A stretch of DNA of 64,000 nt from Myrica gale (lineage: Eukaryota; Streptophyta; Magnoliopsida; Fagales; Myricaceae), in assembly GCA_963930655.1 (NCBI GenBank), contig OZ005619.1, positions 20,855,752 through 20,919,751 on the forward strand, written 5' to 3'. Positions 11,573 through 24,113 of the stretch are shown here, piece after piece. The number at the start of each line of letters is the position of its first letter. Position 1 is the stretch's first letter. Position numbers and translations under genes: made by a program. The notes beneath the pieces are model-generated. The model was given only the letters and a program-made list of their open reading frames with translations. It was not told where the DNA came from and did not search any database.

Positions 11573-14371
11573 GAAAATGGAGCTTCTAGGGTTTTCCTTT
11601 TTGTTATTGCCGTGCTTTTTATATAATTCAATTATAACTTCTTTTTCTAGGTCTCTGTTTCTGTTTCCTCTCTGTCCCTCTCTGCTGCAGAGAGTGCAGA
11701 ATCACCTGGACGACGACGAAAGTTGGAGAAAAAACGAAACGGAAAAGGAAAGAGGCGAAATGACGAAAAAGGGCTTGTGTTACTGTTATTAGAGCATATA
11801 TCTTTCCGATTTTACGGTCCAAACGGCAAAGACTCCAAACTCCAAAAGCTGTGACACAAAAAAAAAAAGTTCGACAGTGTGAGAGGAAGGAGAAAGAAGG
11901 CGGAATGACAGGTGTAGCCGGTGAACCGGTGACAACGCGGGAATGAGTAGAGAAGGTGGCATTGGGAATTTCAGTTCGAATCTTTGGTTTTTTGTGTTGT
12001 TAAAAGAGTTTTTGCATTCCAAACAAAACTGAACCAAAGTGGGGCACCAGATGTTAACCTCGTTACTGATTAAGGAGAGAGCAGTGACCAGGACCAGTTG
12101 GGTTGGGGGGGGGGGGGGGGGGGGGAGATACAGACAACAGGTTCAGCAGTGGAACTACGTGGCATTTTGTTTGTACCTTAATTAATGTTAGAGGGTGAAA
12201 ATTTTAAGTATTGGGGTTTAAGAAATATTATAAAATAAAGATATGTTATGGGAGTTGATGAAAAATTAAAGATAGAGAAGATTTTTAATAAGTATTATAA
12301 TAATAAAAAATTATGTGGTGAATTTTTTATGATTAAACCCAAAAATTTGAGCCCAAATATTTGGGCACCAAACATACCCCTTGTTAGTTTCTTAAAATTT
12401 ATTGTGAAATTAAATTTAATTTGTGCAGAGTTCGAGTCCAGTACATGTGAATAGGTGCCGAATTTATTTTGTTATTAAAAAAAATAAAATTTATAGAATT
12501 ATTTTCTGAATATATATTTCTAGACTGACATTTAAGTGAAATTTAATTTTATCCATTATGTAAAGTCTTTTCACCTTCTATTTTCAGCAGATTATGGATG
12601 AGTTTGCCACTTATATTACTTGATTTGAAATTAAACCCCCCAAAAAAATATTTAAGAGGATAAAAAAATAGAATTTACTAATTGCCTTATCCAAACTCTC
12701 TTTCAAGTCCAATTGATGAAAGAAGGATCGAAAAGATTAGTACAACTTGGAACCAGCAATTAAATTAGGTGTCGGCGTTAACGAATGGAATGCATGCTAG
12801 AAAGAGTGGGTAGATGGAGCAATTTATAACGTGGAGGAACATGCAGATGGTGCGCTCATTGAGAGCATGAAGGTTTTGATAGCGACCGAAGATTATAACA
12901 TTTTAAGCACGCAAATGCCCGACTGTCCCTATCTAAATGGTGGCAGTTGGGATTGCGACGCTTAAAGGTTTAGGCAGGCCAAACGCATTCAAATTGGTGG
13001 CATCATTTTGTCTTGAAGTTGAACCTCACCACCACAGTATGGCAGAGTATTCGCACCCGCCATTGTCAGCAGTAGAAACATCAACCTCAAAGTGCAGCAG
13101 CAAGTTGAATAGATGAAAAACCTTGGAACTTTCTCCAAAAACCTCATACTTTTGGATATTATTTGATCAAATGGGCAAATCCGAGTGCCATAACCCTCAC
13201 ATATATATCGTGAATCGGAACCATGCTAGCTCCTGTTAAGGATGTCTGCTCGACCAGTTTGTGCCTTCCAAGAACCAAAGAAAGAAAAGAGATGGACCCA
13301 GAAACAAGACAAGCTAGCTACTCTCTCTCTCTCTCAAAAGCACAAAACAATAGAAAGAATAAAAACCAGATTCTCGGTATCCAAATGCAATCTACCTAAA
13401 CAAATGGCACTAAAGTATCTTATTTTACTAACTTTGGCTTTTGTCCCCGCAGAGCCTGCCACCAACTCAGGATAAAACTGGTTTTTCTTTCTTTGAGAAA
13501 CAAAAACATTTTCTTTTTTCTGGTTCAAAGATTCAAAGAAAATTTGAACTCAACTACACACCCTTTAAAAGTTAAGATTCAAATCCTTGCAATATTTACT
13601 TTAGCCCTAATTGATATGATACTATGTCTTCCTCTACTTCCTGCGGGCCCTCTTTTCTCACAGACAAAGTGGCTTGCATTATTGCATAGTTGCATGGGGA
13701 TGGATGGTTGTGTAATTTTTTGTAGCAAGAAAAGTTGAAAAATTCACATGTAGGCCCTTCCACAAGCCTCGTACCAATGGAGGCCAGTAGGGCCAGTACC
13801 CGAAAGGATGACGCTCTTGTGTGGGGCCTTTGTGTTGGCCACTTTATATCGGTCACAATCCTGCAAAAGCTTCAAGAGCCACCATTCCCCTACAGTTCTG
13901 CATATTATAATAACCCATCTCTTCGTTCTAATCATGTAGAATACTAATGAATACGCATAACATTATGGAGTTTTGCATAATGAATGAGATGATTTTGATC
14001 GCATGCATGTAGCAGTGTGTGGTAGCATCTATGACATGGCCCATGCGCCCATTCAGATAACATGATGGTTTTTATTTATTTTTTTCTTAGCAATATCGTG
14101 CATCCAGCATAATAACTTTTATTAAACTTGATTATAGGAGCATATCCATTGCAAAATATGAAGTACTACGCATTAGGCGAGCCATCACCACAGCTCCAAC
14201 CTAACCACCAATTAGTCTCGAGTCCATTCACTATATCTAAAGTCATGTTTTAGTTTCAACTTATGTTACTCGAACTCTTAACTGAGAGCCAGTGAATAAA
14301 AGATGGTATCAACAGGACTGCAATCTTACTAGCAAAGAACATGATAGATGATAATTGATTAGCTATATATA
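11573..14371. other. Intergenic region between auxilin-like gene and hAT element
   Basis: The first 300 bp should hold the auxilin-like promoter and leader. A run of 21 G lies at 12105-12125. An AT-rich patch near 12150-12380, ending CCCAAATATTTGGGCACC, looks like a worn MITE but I could not define its ends. A CT repeat is at 13321-13334. Short frames here show no recognisable protein. Confidence 0.35.
12105..12125. repeat. Homopolymer of 21 G
   Basis: Uninterrupted run of G preceded by GTTGGGTT. Such runs are polymorphic and hard to sequence, so the exact length is doubtful. Confidence 0.8.
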
Positions 14372-17300
14372 CAGAGGCGGATGCAGGGGGTGCGACCCTG
14401 GGCGGCCGCCACCCCTTGCATCTCCAAAAAAAAAAAATTTCGTTTAGTTTTAGTTTTTTTTTTATTCATATGTTGACCTGGGCCTATGGGGCCGATCCCC
14501 ATTGGCCCAGGCCAACTCACATTATTCATAGGTTGGCCTGGGCCTATGGGGGCCCTATCCCCATTGGCCCAGGCCAACCCACTTTTATTTTTTGATATCT
14601 GCATTAAAAAAAAAATTAACGAAAAAATAAATTCAAAACGTTTTGAATTTTTCCCCATTTTCTCGAACCCCCTCTCTCTCTCTCTCTCGTTTAACCCTCT
14701 CTCTCTCTTCGAATTTTCAGTGCCCTCTCACCGTGCCCAGCCCAGCCCCGCCGCACCTCCCGCCACCGTGCCCAGCCCCGTTGCCTACCTCACGGCTCAC
14801 GGCCATCAAGCCCATCATCGAATCTCTTTCTCCTGTTCTCCATTGCCCCCTACCCACCGGCTATGGGCTACCAGCCTACCACCGTCAGCTGCATCCGACG
14901 GGCGCCACCGGTATCCTCAGCCATAGACAGCCTTCTCTTCTCGCCTCCTCAGTCCTCACGGCCCTCAGCAAGTTGCGCCTCTCCATCGCCGTAGAAGTCC
15001 AGACCCAGCCGATCTGTTGAGGCTGTGACAGGTATCTCCAATCTCTCAATTCTCATACTCTTGCTGTCTTGCATTCATTTAATTTATCTAAATTTACGAA
15101 TTTACGAATGTTTGTCACTTATGGTAGATTTTGTGTTGTTGGAAGCTGCTGTCTTGCTGTCGCTGGGTATAATCGTTCTCAGCCCTCAGGTCAGTGTATA
15201 TTCCGATATTTTGTGAATTATTAGCATATTTTAATGAATTTATATGGAGATTGGAGGTCAGGGCTTGTTGCTTTGGATTATTGGGTTGTGTTGTGTTGGA
15301 AATTGGAAGTTGCTGATTTGGTTTATTGGAAGGTTTCCATCGTGTAGTACTATATTTAAGAGTTAGTTTCTGTGAATTTATGTAGGAAGGTTTTCTAAAT
15401 TAGGTAATTAGTAGTAGTTTAGTTTGATTTACTCTCAGACCTAAAAGTATGGTTTCAATATCGTTACTTTATCCCGGTTTGTTTCCACACTTTAAGCTTT
15501 ATTTGGTATTTGAAAAAGAAAAAGGGTTGGATTATAAAGGACGTCTCTATAATTCAGCTAGTGTTTTCATTTCTTTGGACATGCTGTGCATTCTTTGTTC
15601 TAGCCAGATTCAGAAACTGAAACAACTTAAAATGAAAATTCAAAATTACATTGTTTGAGATCTTCATTCTTTGGCTTCAACCAAACAGAATTAAGTTATG
15701 TTGTTTCATCATCATTTGCTCTGGGTGATCCTTACAGGCAGAGTTTCTTGGCTATGGAAATTCTCTCATACAATTCTGCACGTTCAAATTCGCACCAGTC
15801 AAGGCTCGCCTTACGAAGCCATATGCTTTTGTGCACTAAAATTGATTCTAGACATGGATCTTTGAGATTTTGCAATTCAGATCAGTCTGTCTTAAAGAAA
15901 CTCGGTTACCAGGGCGGTTTAACATCACCAAATATCCTACAAGGCTCTCAAAATCTTGGATCAAAGGTTTTGAGTGGAAGCTGCAATGATTATGTGATTG
16001 GTGGGGAAGAGGATACAAGAGATATTTTGGAAAGGGAGAAATCAGCAACCAAGGTTGTAATTCCAGACTTGCCAGATGGGCCCAATGGCGAATCTGGTGC
16101 TCCGTTGAGAAGTTCTTTCTGGGAATGGAAGCCCAAATTCAAAGTACATTACGAGCAAGCAGGTTTTGAAAATGTGAATTCCCCGCCAGTTCTCTTTCTT
16201 CCTGGTTTTGGTGTTGGTTCTTTTCATTACGAGAAACAACTGAGGGATTTAGGACGTGATTTTAGAGTTTGGGCAATTGATTTTCTTGGGCAAGGCATGT
16301 CATTGCCTCCGGAAGATCCTACTCCTCATTCCAATGAAGGAGATACATCAGAGAGAAAAGATTATGCCTGGGGCTTTGGAGATGAGGCTGAACCATGGGC
16401 GAGCGATCTTTTTTATTCTATTGACTTGTGGAGGGACCAAGTTCAGTATTTCATAGAACAGGTACCCAATGGTGCTTCAATTTTCTGTATTTCCATCTGC
16501 GGTGGTGACACACAGCAGTTATTTTGATATACTCATTTCAACTAAATCCTCCTACCTCCTATGTATGATTACTCTGGTATTAGGTGGCACCATAATCCCA
16601 TATTGGCAAATGGGAAATCATTGATGCACTTTGACTTGTTATCTATGTCCTTGTGCAATTCTAAATCAGAGTTTCATAGTTTAGGTAGACTTCATCCCAC
16701 CTTAGAATGCCGATAGATGAGCCAAGAAAGGCTTTTTCAAATTCAATAAATGTAGCTTCAAGTTTAAGGTAATATAGAAAGTTAAATGGATGAAAGTTTT
16801 TACTGCGATCATCTTTTGATAGCCATGTTGGATTCAGGTTAAGAGCATAAATTTATTGCTATTTCAGCTGAAGTAGCTTTTAGCATCTGTAATATATTAT
16901 CAACTTGGTCTGATATATTTGAGATTAATGATAGGGTTAAGTTACTCTATAACCAAGAAGATTAGACTAATGCATTTTTTTCAGGTCATTGGTGAACCAG
17001 TCTACATCGTTGGGAACTCACTAGGAGGATTTGTGGCTCTATACTTTGCAGCATGCAATCCTCATTTGGTGAAAGGTGTTACATTACTTAACGCAACCCC
17101 TTTCTGGGGATTTCTGCCTAACCCGATTAGATCTCCTAGACTGGCAAAAGTAATTCCATGGGCTGGTACATTTCCTTTGCCTTCCAGTGTGAGAAAGCTC
17201 ACAGAATTTGTGCAAGTTTAAGTGGTCATTTAGATCATATAGTGTCTGTTTTTGGAATGTGTTCTGATAAGTCACCTTGTAATGATTGTTGCATCCTAAA

Positions 17301-17421
17301 CCCATGAGAAACACATATGCTTGGAAAAAAAAATTCTAGACCATTAGGAAGAAAAAAAAATTCTTGTCATTTTGCATTTAAAGTTCGATACCCATGAATT
17401 TTAATCCTGGATCCGCCACTG
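14372..17421 (+). mobile_element. hAT-like transposon carrying pheophytinase exons (Pack-type)
   Basis: The left end is CAGAGGCGGATGCAGGG and the right end is the reverse complement of CAGTGGCGGATCCAGGATT, matching at 15 or so of the outer 17 bases. An 8-bp duplication TATATATA flanks the 3050-bp segment (14364-14371 and 17422-17429). The terminal type is the same as in the hAT-like insert at 1160-2760. Inside are a tandem repeat of a palindromic GGCCTGGGCCTATGGGG block near 14475-14580, a CT-rich leader-like stretch near 14670-14710, a GC-rich stretch near 14730-15020, and two exons of pheophytinase with their intron (15754-17221). There is no transposase. Caution: the duplication is a simple TA run, so it is weaker evidence than a complex 8-mer would be. 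Confidence 0.65.
15754..17221 (+). CDS. Pheophytinase (PPH) 5' gene fragment
   Basis: Two exons, 15754-16461 and 16985-17221, encode 314 aa with an open frame. Pheophytinase is the chloroplast alpha/beta hydrolase that removes phytol from pheophytin during leaf senescence. The protein begins MEILSYNS like the family and contains the signature LPGFGVGSFHYEKQLRDLG, the WAIDFLGQG strand, the oxyanion-side LDLWRDQVQYF, and the nucleophile elbow GNSLGG with Ser248. It stops after LPSSVRKLTEF with VQV, where the full protein of about 480 aa would continue into further exons. The catalytic Asp and His regions are therefore missing and no matching exons follow. The retained 523-bp intron shows capture or truncation at DNA level, not via mRNA. 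It probably rides inside the hAT-like element; it cannot be an active hydrolase as it stands. Confidence 0.85.
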
Positions 17422-17508
17422 TATATATATAATCTTTATGGGCATCTTTCTCGATGGTGGTATCGATGTCATGTATTCTAGATTTTAGCATAGGATTGGT
17501 GCTCTCTA

Positions 17509-17662
17509 AAACGTAAGTTATGGACCAAATTATTAATTTGGTTGGCATGCTTAGTGGAGAGCACATCGTTGGATATAATTAAGGCCAAATAAATTATATC
17601 CAACGATGTGCTCGATCTCCTAATTAAATTCTAGTTAATAATTTGGTCCATAACTTACGTTT
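17509..17662. repeat. Palindromic hairpin element, about 154 bp
   Basis: AAACGTAAGTTATGGACCAA at the left pairs with its reverse complement ending at 17662, and an inner arm GAGCACATCGTTGGATATAA pairs with the reverse complement near 17582-17612. Together they form an almost continuous inverted repeat with a few small unpaired loops. It lies less than 90 bp beyond the right end of the hAT-like element. It resembles a small MITE, though I found no convincing target duplication. Confidence 0.7.
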
Positions 17663-19245
17663 AAACACATAAGTTATGGTAGCCAGTCTACAGGAGTATA
17701 CAAAATTCTAGTTGACAATAACACTACTAAAGTCTAAACACATAACTTACGTACATCTAAACTATATTATAAAATATTACTAATTAAATTCGCAGTTGTC
17801 TCGCAAGGTTATTTGTAAAAGCACAATTTTTATACCATGTGTTCTCGATTATATTTCCAAATATCTGGACAGTTCGTCATGCAATAACTTTGCAAACCAA
17901 ATATCACAAATGGGAAAGAATATCCGAATCATAAGAAGTATAATCTAATCGATTAAAATTTCAGGAGCAAATGGTGCTGTGAATCTTCATGGTTAACATT
18001 ATTAATGGATGGTTTTAAAAGATATCTTCATGTAACTCCAATCATTAAAGGCTCTCATAGATAAAAAAATTTCTTTAATTTGCTAATTTGGAGAGAGAAA
18101 GACTTTCAACCTCTTCACCGTTGACTTTCTCCTACATATTATTTTTTTAATAATTATTTTAGACCCAAATCCCATGTATTTGATTATAATAGTAACATAA
18201 ATACCAACAATAATAATAGTAATGATAATAAATTTTAAAACAACCTAAATTTCCCATTTAAGGTTACTTGCACGGCAGTCATTTACTTCCACAACTTTTA
18301 TTGTTAGAATCATCACTTATAGCTCTATACAGAAATGGCAGGCTCTGTTGGAGTTTAAGGGCCAACCAATTATAGCTCTCAAGTCTCAACCTAATCCAAT
18401 TACGCTGTACGGACACAACGCGGATACAGAGATCTATGAAAATGGGTTGATGCCCACATTCCATATCGGGTTTGGCCCCCTTATTTTTCTATTTCATTTT
18501 TGCTTTGAAGCCCAATAAAATTGGATCTTCATTTACTTGGGTTCCATATACTCTTTATGATCCATACAACAATAAAACAAACCCGTTTCGGCCCAATTCA
18601 CTGTACCCAGATTATTTTTTGGGTTTTTTTTTTATCCCCTTTCATTTGTCCCATGGGGAGACACCTTCTTCTAGATCCGGATCCGGATCAAGATAAAACG
18701 GACGGGTGCGCAATTCAGTTGGTGGCTGTGAGGAGAACTCTAGTTATTTATACACAGAACTGACATTGAAGGGACAATAACCAGGAGAGACGGAACAAAG
18801 TCATATCCACCGAGACGTAAAAGAAATGCATCCTTTGTAGGTGTCAGTAGAACGACCAGCCAAAAGTCGAGGATGATATCCAAGGAGATATCATAAAAAT
18901 CATAGATTCCGCCTTCTTTATTCCGATAAAAACATATGCAAAACGATTCAACTCTATACTAACAGATCTGCGAGGGATTCACAGATGACTTCACAGATGA
19001 CTTAAGCATCAAGATACATGTTCCATGGTAGTAGTTTTCCTCAAGAAACAGAAAATGAAGTTCCTAATCAGCCAGAGAGGACGAGCAGAGCTATGTCAGG
19101 AACGTAAAACCATGTCATACCTTGACTTTGGCCCAGCTCCCAAAAAATGATTCCAAACGAAAAGCAGCCGTTCTCCATGAATCCGCATAGACCAAAAATT
19201 ATCCACTGACAATAAATCTGAGTGATTATCCTGATAATCACCCTT
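17663..19245. other. AT-rich intergenic region
   Basis: Short frames only. A further TAACTTACGT motif near 17750 echoes the arm of the adjacent palindrome. The part next to 19245 should be the 3' untranslated region of the carbonic anhydrase gene. Nothing else recognised. Confidence 0.35.
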
Positions 19246-22200
19246 TTAAGTGGCCTTCTGCACTTTATCTGGCAGCATATTGTCAGGAAGGATAAGCTCT
19301 GGAGGTGTTTCACGAACAACACCCAGCATGGAGTCATATTCCTCATCACGACGGGCAAACTGTCTTGCGAAGTAACTTCTCGAATTCAATATCATCAAAG
19401 CTCTTTGCATTTTCAGCTGCATGAACCTGTGCCAAGTTGGAATAGTTTATAGCCGACTGGGAGATGAATGCCATCTCTTCTTCTGTGAGTTTCCGGAGGA
19501 ACTTAGCTGGATTACCTCCCCACACCTGCAGTAACAATTTTAGAACTCTTAGTAGGTTATTCATAAAAAAAAAAAAGAACTCTTAGTAGGTCTACCAAAT
19601 CATCCACCACGTAAAACCAATTTTGCAGAGAGAATATAAAGCTCAAACTCATGGCATACATAAATATACTAGACTCCAACAGAATAACAGCAGCAAAGGC
19701 AGGAGCCAGAGTCACATAAAGTGATAAAGCGCAAGTCCAAACCATGAAGAATCAATTAATTGCAGGGAAAAGAGAGAGAGACCTGAAAAATATGGATGAT
19801 GCCATCTAAAGAAATGGATGACAACTAGTAAAATTTACCAAAAGATGAAGAGCCGCACAAGGGTTAGTAGAGACAGACTCAGATTCCTTTTGCCTACTTT
19901 AGGGTTGTAATTTCTAACATCTTTGATGAAGACATAAAGACAGCATCATTGAGGCTCATTGCTTGGGTACCCTAGGGCGTACATGTTGAGCCTCCCTGAG
20001 TGCCTGAGCTTTGGAAGACTTGAACTATCCCTTGTCACACTCTCAATAACATTGGGCTCAACACCCGCTGGAGTTATTCGTTTAGCTAGACTTCCTATGT
20101 AAACTTCAATTCATCATCATGGAAATTACTCGACAAATAAATTTATGCCTGAATTTCAGGTATATGCAGGACTGTTGACAAACCTCTCCACATGGGATCC
20201 TCGTGTTCTGCCTTACAAGGGCTCCAGCAGCAACCATGGCATGTTTCTCAACATAAACCCCATCAAGTAAAGTTGCACCCATCCCAATAAATGCCTCATC
20301 CTCAACGGTACAACCATTTAAGACAGCACTGTGACCTGCCAAGTTCAAATTAGAAATGATAATACCAGAACCTCATTGAACCCATATTAGCACCATGTTA
20401 ATATCATTTGCAAGGTGATCACATGTTACTCACCCACTGTAACATTATCACCAATGATAGTTGGTAAAACCTTCCCACTTAAATTAGATTTTGCCACATG
20501 AACAAGGGAGTTGTCTTGTATATTGGTTCCAGAGCCCACGCTGATGTTGTTAACATCGCCTTCAGACAAAAGATGACAATGAAACAAGAATAAGCAAATT
20601 ATAAAATACTCTTTAAGGGAGTGGGGAGAAGAAAATTAATGAACAAGATTATTACTCACAAATAGTTTCATGAGAGTAACACCAATCGTTCAGACAAAAA
20701 ACTTTTTTGAAAAAAAGACTGAAGGACCAAAAAAAAGTTACTTTTGCTTGAGTTATGCAACACATAACAGCTTATGCTGCCATTTTCACTCAAAGTGCTC
20801 TGAATTTTCCCAGCTTATTTTCAAATCTTACACTGATAATGTTTGGATTCGGCATCTTTCAGTTTTACACCTTGCATCGAGAAAGGCCCTTGTGCAACCT
20901 CTATGACGAAAACGATCATGCAGTTATTTTTTTGGTCATGCAGTCGTATTAGATAGATAATATTTTAGCTGACAAAGACGATCATAGTAGCACAATTATT
21001 TTTTTGGTCTTCTTTACAGTCTCTCTCTCTCTCCCCCCCCCCCCAAAAAAAAAAATCTTTATGGTCTCGATGACTGTTATAGATGTGTTCGAAGTACCGC
21101 ATTTTGCCACATAGGATTATGTAATACTTTATTAAGCTGTGGAATACTATAACTTGAGAGGAGATATACGACAACAATATGAATCCAGAAATGTGATGGT
21201 GATCCACAATATAAACAGCAGGGAGCACAGGAATGTAGTAAGAATTTCAAGATCTAAGTGCCTATGGTTTACAGATTTAGGCAGCCTAACAACCTTCGAG
21301 CTTCATTAGGGTGCAGCACGCATACCTCTCAAAACACATCCATACCAGATGGAAGAACCTCGTCCCACCTGAACATCACCAATAATAGATGCACTGGGGG
21401 CCACAAATGCACCCTTATCAACTGCAGGAGCCTTGTCCAATATGTTCATGAGTGTCCTATGCCTAGACACTACATACAACAAATGCAAATATCAGCTTCA
21501 TATTTTAGTTGGTAAGTACAAATCTGTTTCAATAACCCAACAGTTAATAACTCTAAGGGTACGAAGTTTAGAGCAATTGAAGCTAAAACAATAAAAATAC
21601 ATCGAAGACAAAGAACTTCGTTGCGTGAACACAGACATAATTGCAGAAAAAGGATTCGACTCTGAATTCTGAATTCATTAAGCCTATAATGAAAGAAGAA
21701 TAAATGTCTTTCACAAGAACTCATAACACGGAAGAGTTACCATAGTCGTAGGCAAACAAAAGAAACAGATCCCCTGATGGCTTGGTTTGCTAAAATAAAC
21801 CAATATCTCCGTAGACTTCTCTTTGGGTAAAATGAAGTCATAAACAGTGCTATAGGCTAAAAATCACGCTCCATAGTAAGGGCAAGGGAAAGAGACAACA
21901 AAACTAGTAAATACTGAGCAACATCCAACAGCTTTAGAGACTGATTGACAATTGAATTACAATGTGAAAATTTTAACAACTTCTCCAATCTGACAACACT
22001 TCCCACAATTGGAAACATAGAACTATGTGTCATCATAGATAGAGCTGGAAACAAAGTGGTGGACATAAAAACCACAGCAGAAAACCTTATGATGTAAAAC
22101 TATCTTTTTCCCATTATCGATGCAATATTATGGCCTTTTGTAATGAACCCGATTGTATTTGAACTATGGATGTATTTTAAGAATTGTTTGTGGAAGAGAA

Positions 22201-23207
22201 ATGGAAATGCTAGTCATATATTCATGGAAATGGAAAGATAAGCCAATTTCGAGGATGACGACCTCCACAGAGAGAACAAGTAAAAAAAACGGATTCAGAT
22301 TCTTCAATGCCTCGTAAGAGCATTTCCCCCCACTATAACTCCCCCGAATCCCCTAACAGAATTCTGGTGACAATTCTAACAGAATGACAACTGGGCTGGC
22401 GGAACCAAGACCCAAACCCAACTAAAAGAAAGACTAGCCCACGACTAAGCTACCGAATACAAGATAAAGAGTATTAGTAAATGAGACTGCAGCCCAGCCC
22501 AATAGCCCAGCCCAAGAGTCTGAAACCCAGCCCAGATCATCCTCAGCCCAGTCTTCTGTTCTATAGCGAGCTCCAACTCATCCCAACCATTCGTGATGTC
22601 TAGAAACATCGACTCCCTCGAACCACGCCTGTTCTGTCAAACAACCCACCCATGCCCTAGATTCGCCACCGATGCCCTTTTCTCATTCTTCACCTCCGTG
22701 TATGACACCTTTCCGACCACATAAAGTACAATCCTATTATCCTACGATTAGCTTTCCCCCTTTCTTTCGTGACAAATATCCTAAATATTCTTCTCCGTAT
22801 TTTTTTTTTATAAGTATATATTCTTCTCCGTACTATCAGCAGCCAAACAGACCTCTACAGCATGTTGAGAAAAATGTATCCTCTTAGCTTAATGCATATC
22901 ACCAACAGCCGTAAATACATACTAATTAACCAAATTACACTTACAAAAACTAACAAAACATGTAAAATGGAAGAGCCACATTTCGTTTCTTTAAGAATCA
23001 GATTACATTGATTCCTACAATGTTCACGATCTACAAATGGGTAGAAGATCCACAAATGGGTAGAGTAGGGGGATAAAATTCAAGGGACGTACGTTGTTCT
23101 TGGAAGTAGTAGTTGCCTTGGAAGCGGCACCCAAGGCGATCAAGGGCTTGGCCGGTCTCGCGGATCCAGAATCCGACGGTGTAGATTGCTTTCCCTAGTG
23201 TTCCCAT
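19246..23207 (-). CDS. GAMMACA1: Gamma carbonic anhydrase, mitochondrial complex I type, with C-terminal frameshift
   Basis: Exons: 23207-23093, 21469-21326, 20559-20434, 20335-20184 and 19525-19246. Plant gamma-CAs form the matrix domain of mitochondrial complex I. The protein starts MGTLGKAIYTVGFWIRETGQ like gamma-CA1/2 and has the left-handed beta-helix hexapeptides (IGDVQVGRGSSIWYG, IIGDNVTVGHSAV). Of the three metal-binding histidines of the family, His107 (LVHVAK) and His130 (GHS) are present, but position 135, His in Arabidopsis gamma-CA1 and CA2 (HGC), is Asn here (LNGC). In the last exon, after EKLLRK near 19367, one extra base shifts the frame and ends the protein at 238 aa (stop at 19346). 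Without it the frame continues FARRDEEYDSMLG to a TAA at 19246, giving 271 aa. This is either a decaying or non-catalytic paralogue, or a sequence error plus a real substitution. Intron 1 is 1.6 kb and contains unassigned repetitive sequence near 22300-22700. Confidence 0.85.
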
Positions 23208-24113
23208 CTTCTTCTTCACCTTCTACCTCTGGTTGCTCGTTTAAATTCGTAGGTGAAATAATTCGAGGTTCGCGATCCGTGAGGACCATGAGGTAAACGA
23301 ACGCCTTAGGAGTGTACTTTGCGGCCGAGGACATCTTTTTCTGCAGTTACTTTTCCTACAATTACTATCAGCCATCTATCGTCTTTGGCCACATGTCAGA
23401 GTTAAACCGGGCGCACAAGACACCAACGTAGATTTATCCCTTTGAATATGCTCCCACTCCACAAAAACGCAGAGAAAAAAACGGTTCCTTACACATTATG
23501 GGAATGTTTATATTTTGGAGATTATTTTTAATTTTTTTTTGATAATTTTTTAGGTATTAAGATTTATTAGAGTTTATAAAAATTTTAAAATATATTTATA
23601 AATGTTAAAAAATTACAATGTATATAATATGCTCGAAATTTTGATATCCCAAGATATTGAGTATCAAATATCACCATAAACCGATATTTCATTGAAAAAT
23701 GGAAATGCATTAACAGGTACTTTAGTTTTGATGGGTCATTGGGATGATTTTTTTTTAATTATAAAGCAAATAAATAATATTATTTGCTCTTATAAAGCCA
23801 GACTACCTCTGTCATAGATGGTGTATGGATTAACTCAATAAATTCACTTCTTTGACCCTATAACATGTAGCAAAGAACATTCTCCAAATTTGTATTAGGG
23901 ATAAGAGTATAGCACGGGAAATACTGCAACTTTGGAGAACCTAACTTCAGATAACATTTCTCCGTTCCAGAAGCAGCATCCAACATATAGCAAAAGTATG
24001 TAATATCAGGAGTACAGCATAAGCACCATTTATACCAACATGACTAACGATTATTTAGTGCAGACAGCCATGAAGCAAGAAGTCAAAGCCATTCTGCTTA
24101 GTTTCCAGGTAGG
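23208..24113. other. Intergenic region, carbonic anhydrase promoter side
   Basis: Holds the promoter and leader of the minus-strand carbonic anhydrase and, near 24113, the 3' end of the pyrophosphatase gene. A 64-codon frame (23140-23334, -) overlaps exon 1 out of frame and resembles nothing I know. The 23520-23780 part is very AT-rich. Confidence 0.35.

Noticed and set aside
12150-12380. Possible old MITE ending CCCAAATATTTGGGCACC
   Set aside because: No matching opposite end or target duplication could be found, so it is not listed as an element.
14643-15020. 125-codon frame rich in Pro, Ser and Leu inside the PPH-bearing element
   Set aside because: Composition follows the CT-rich DNA; no known protein pattern. 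Described instead as a possible leader.
23140-23334. 64-codon minus-strand frame overlapping carbonic anhydrase exon 1
   Set aside because: Out of frame with the real exon and without recognisable similarity.
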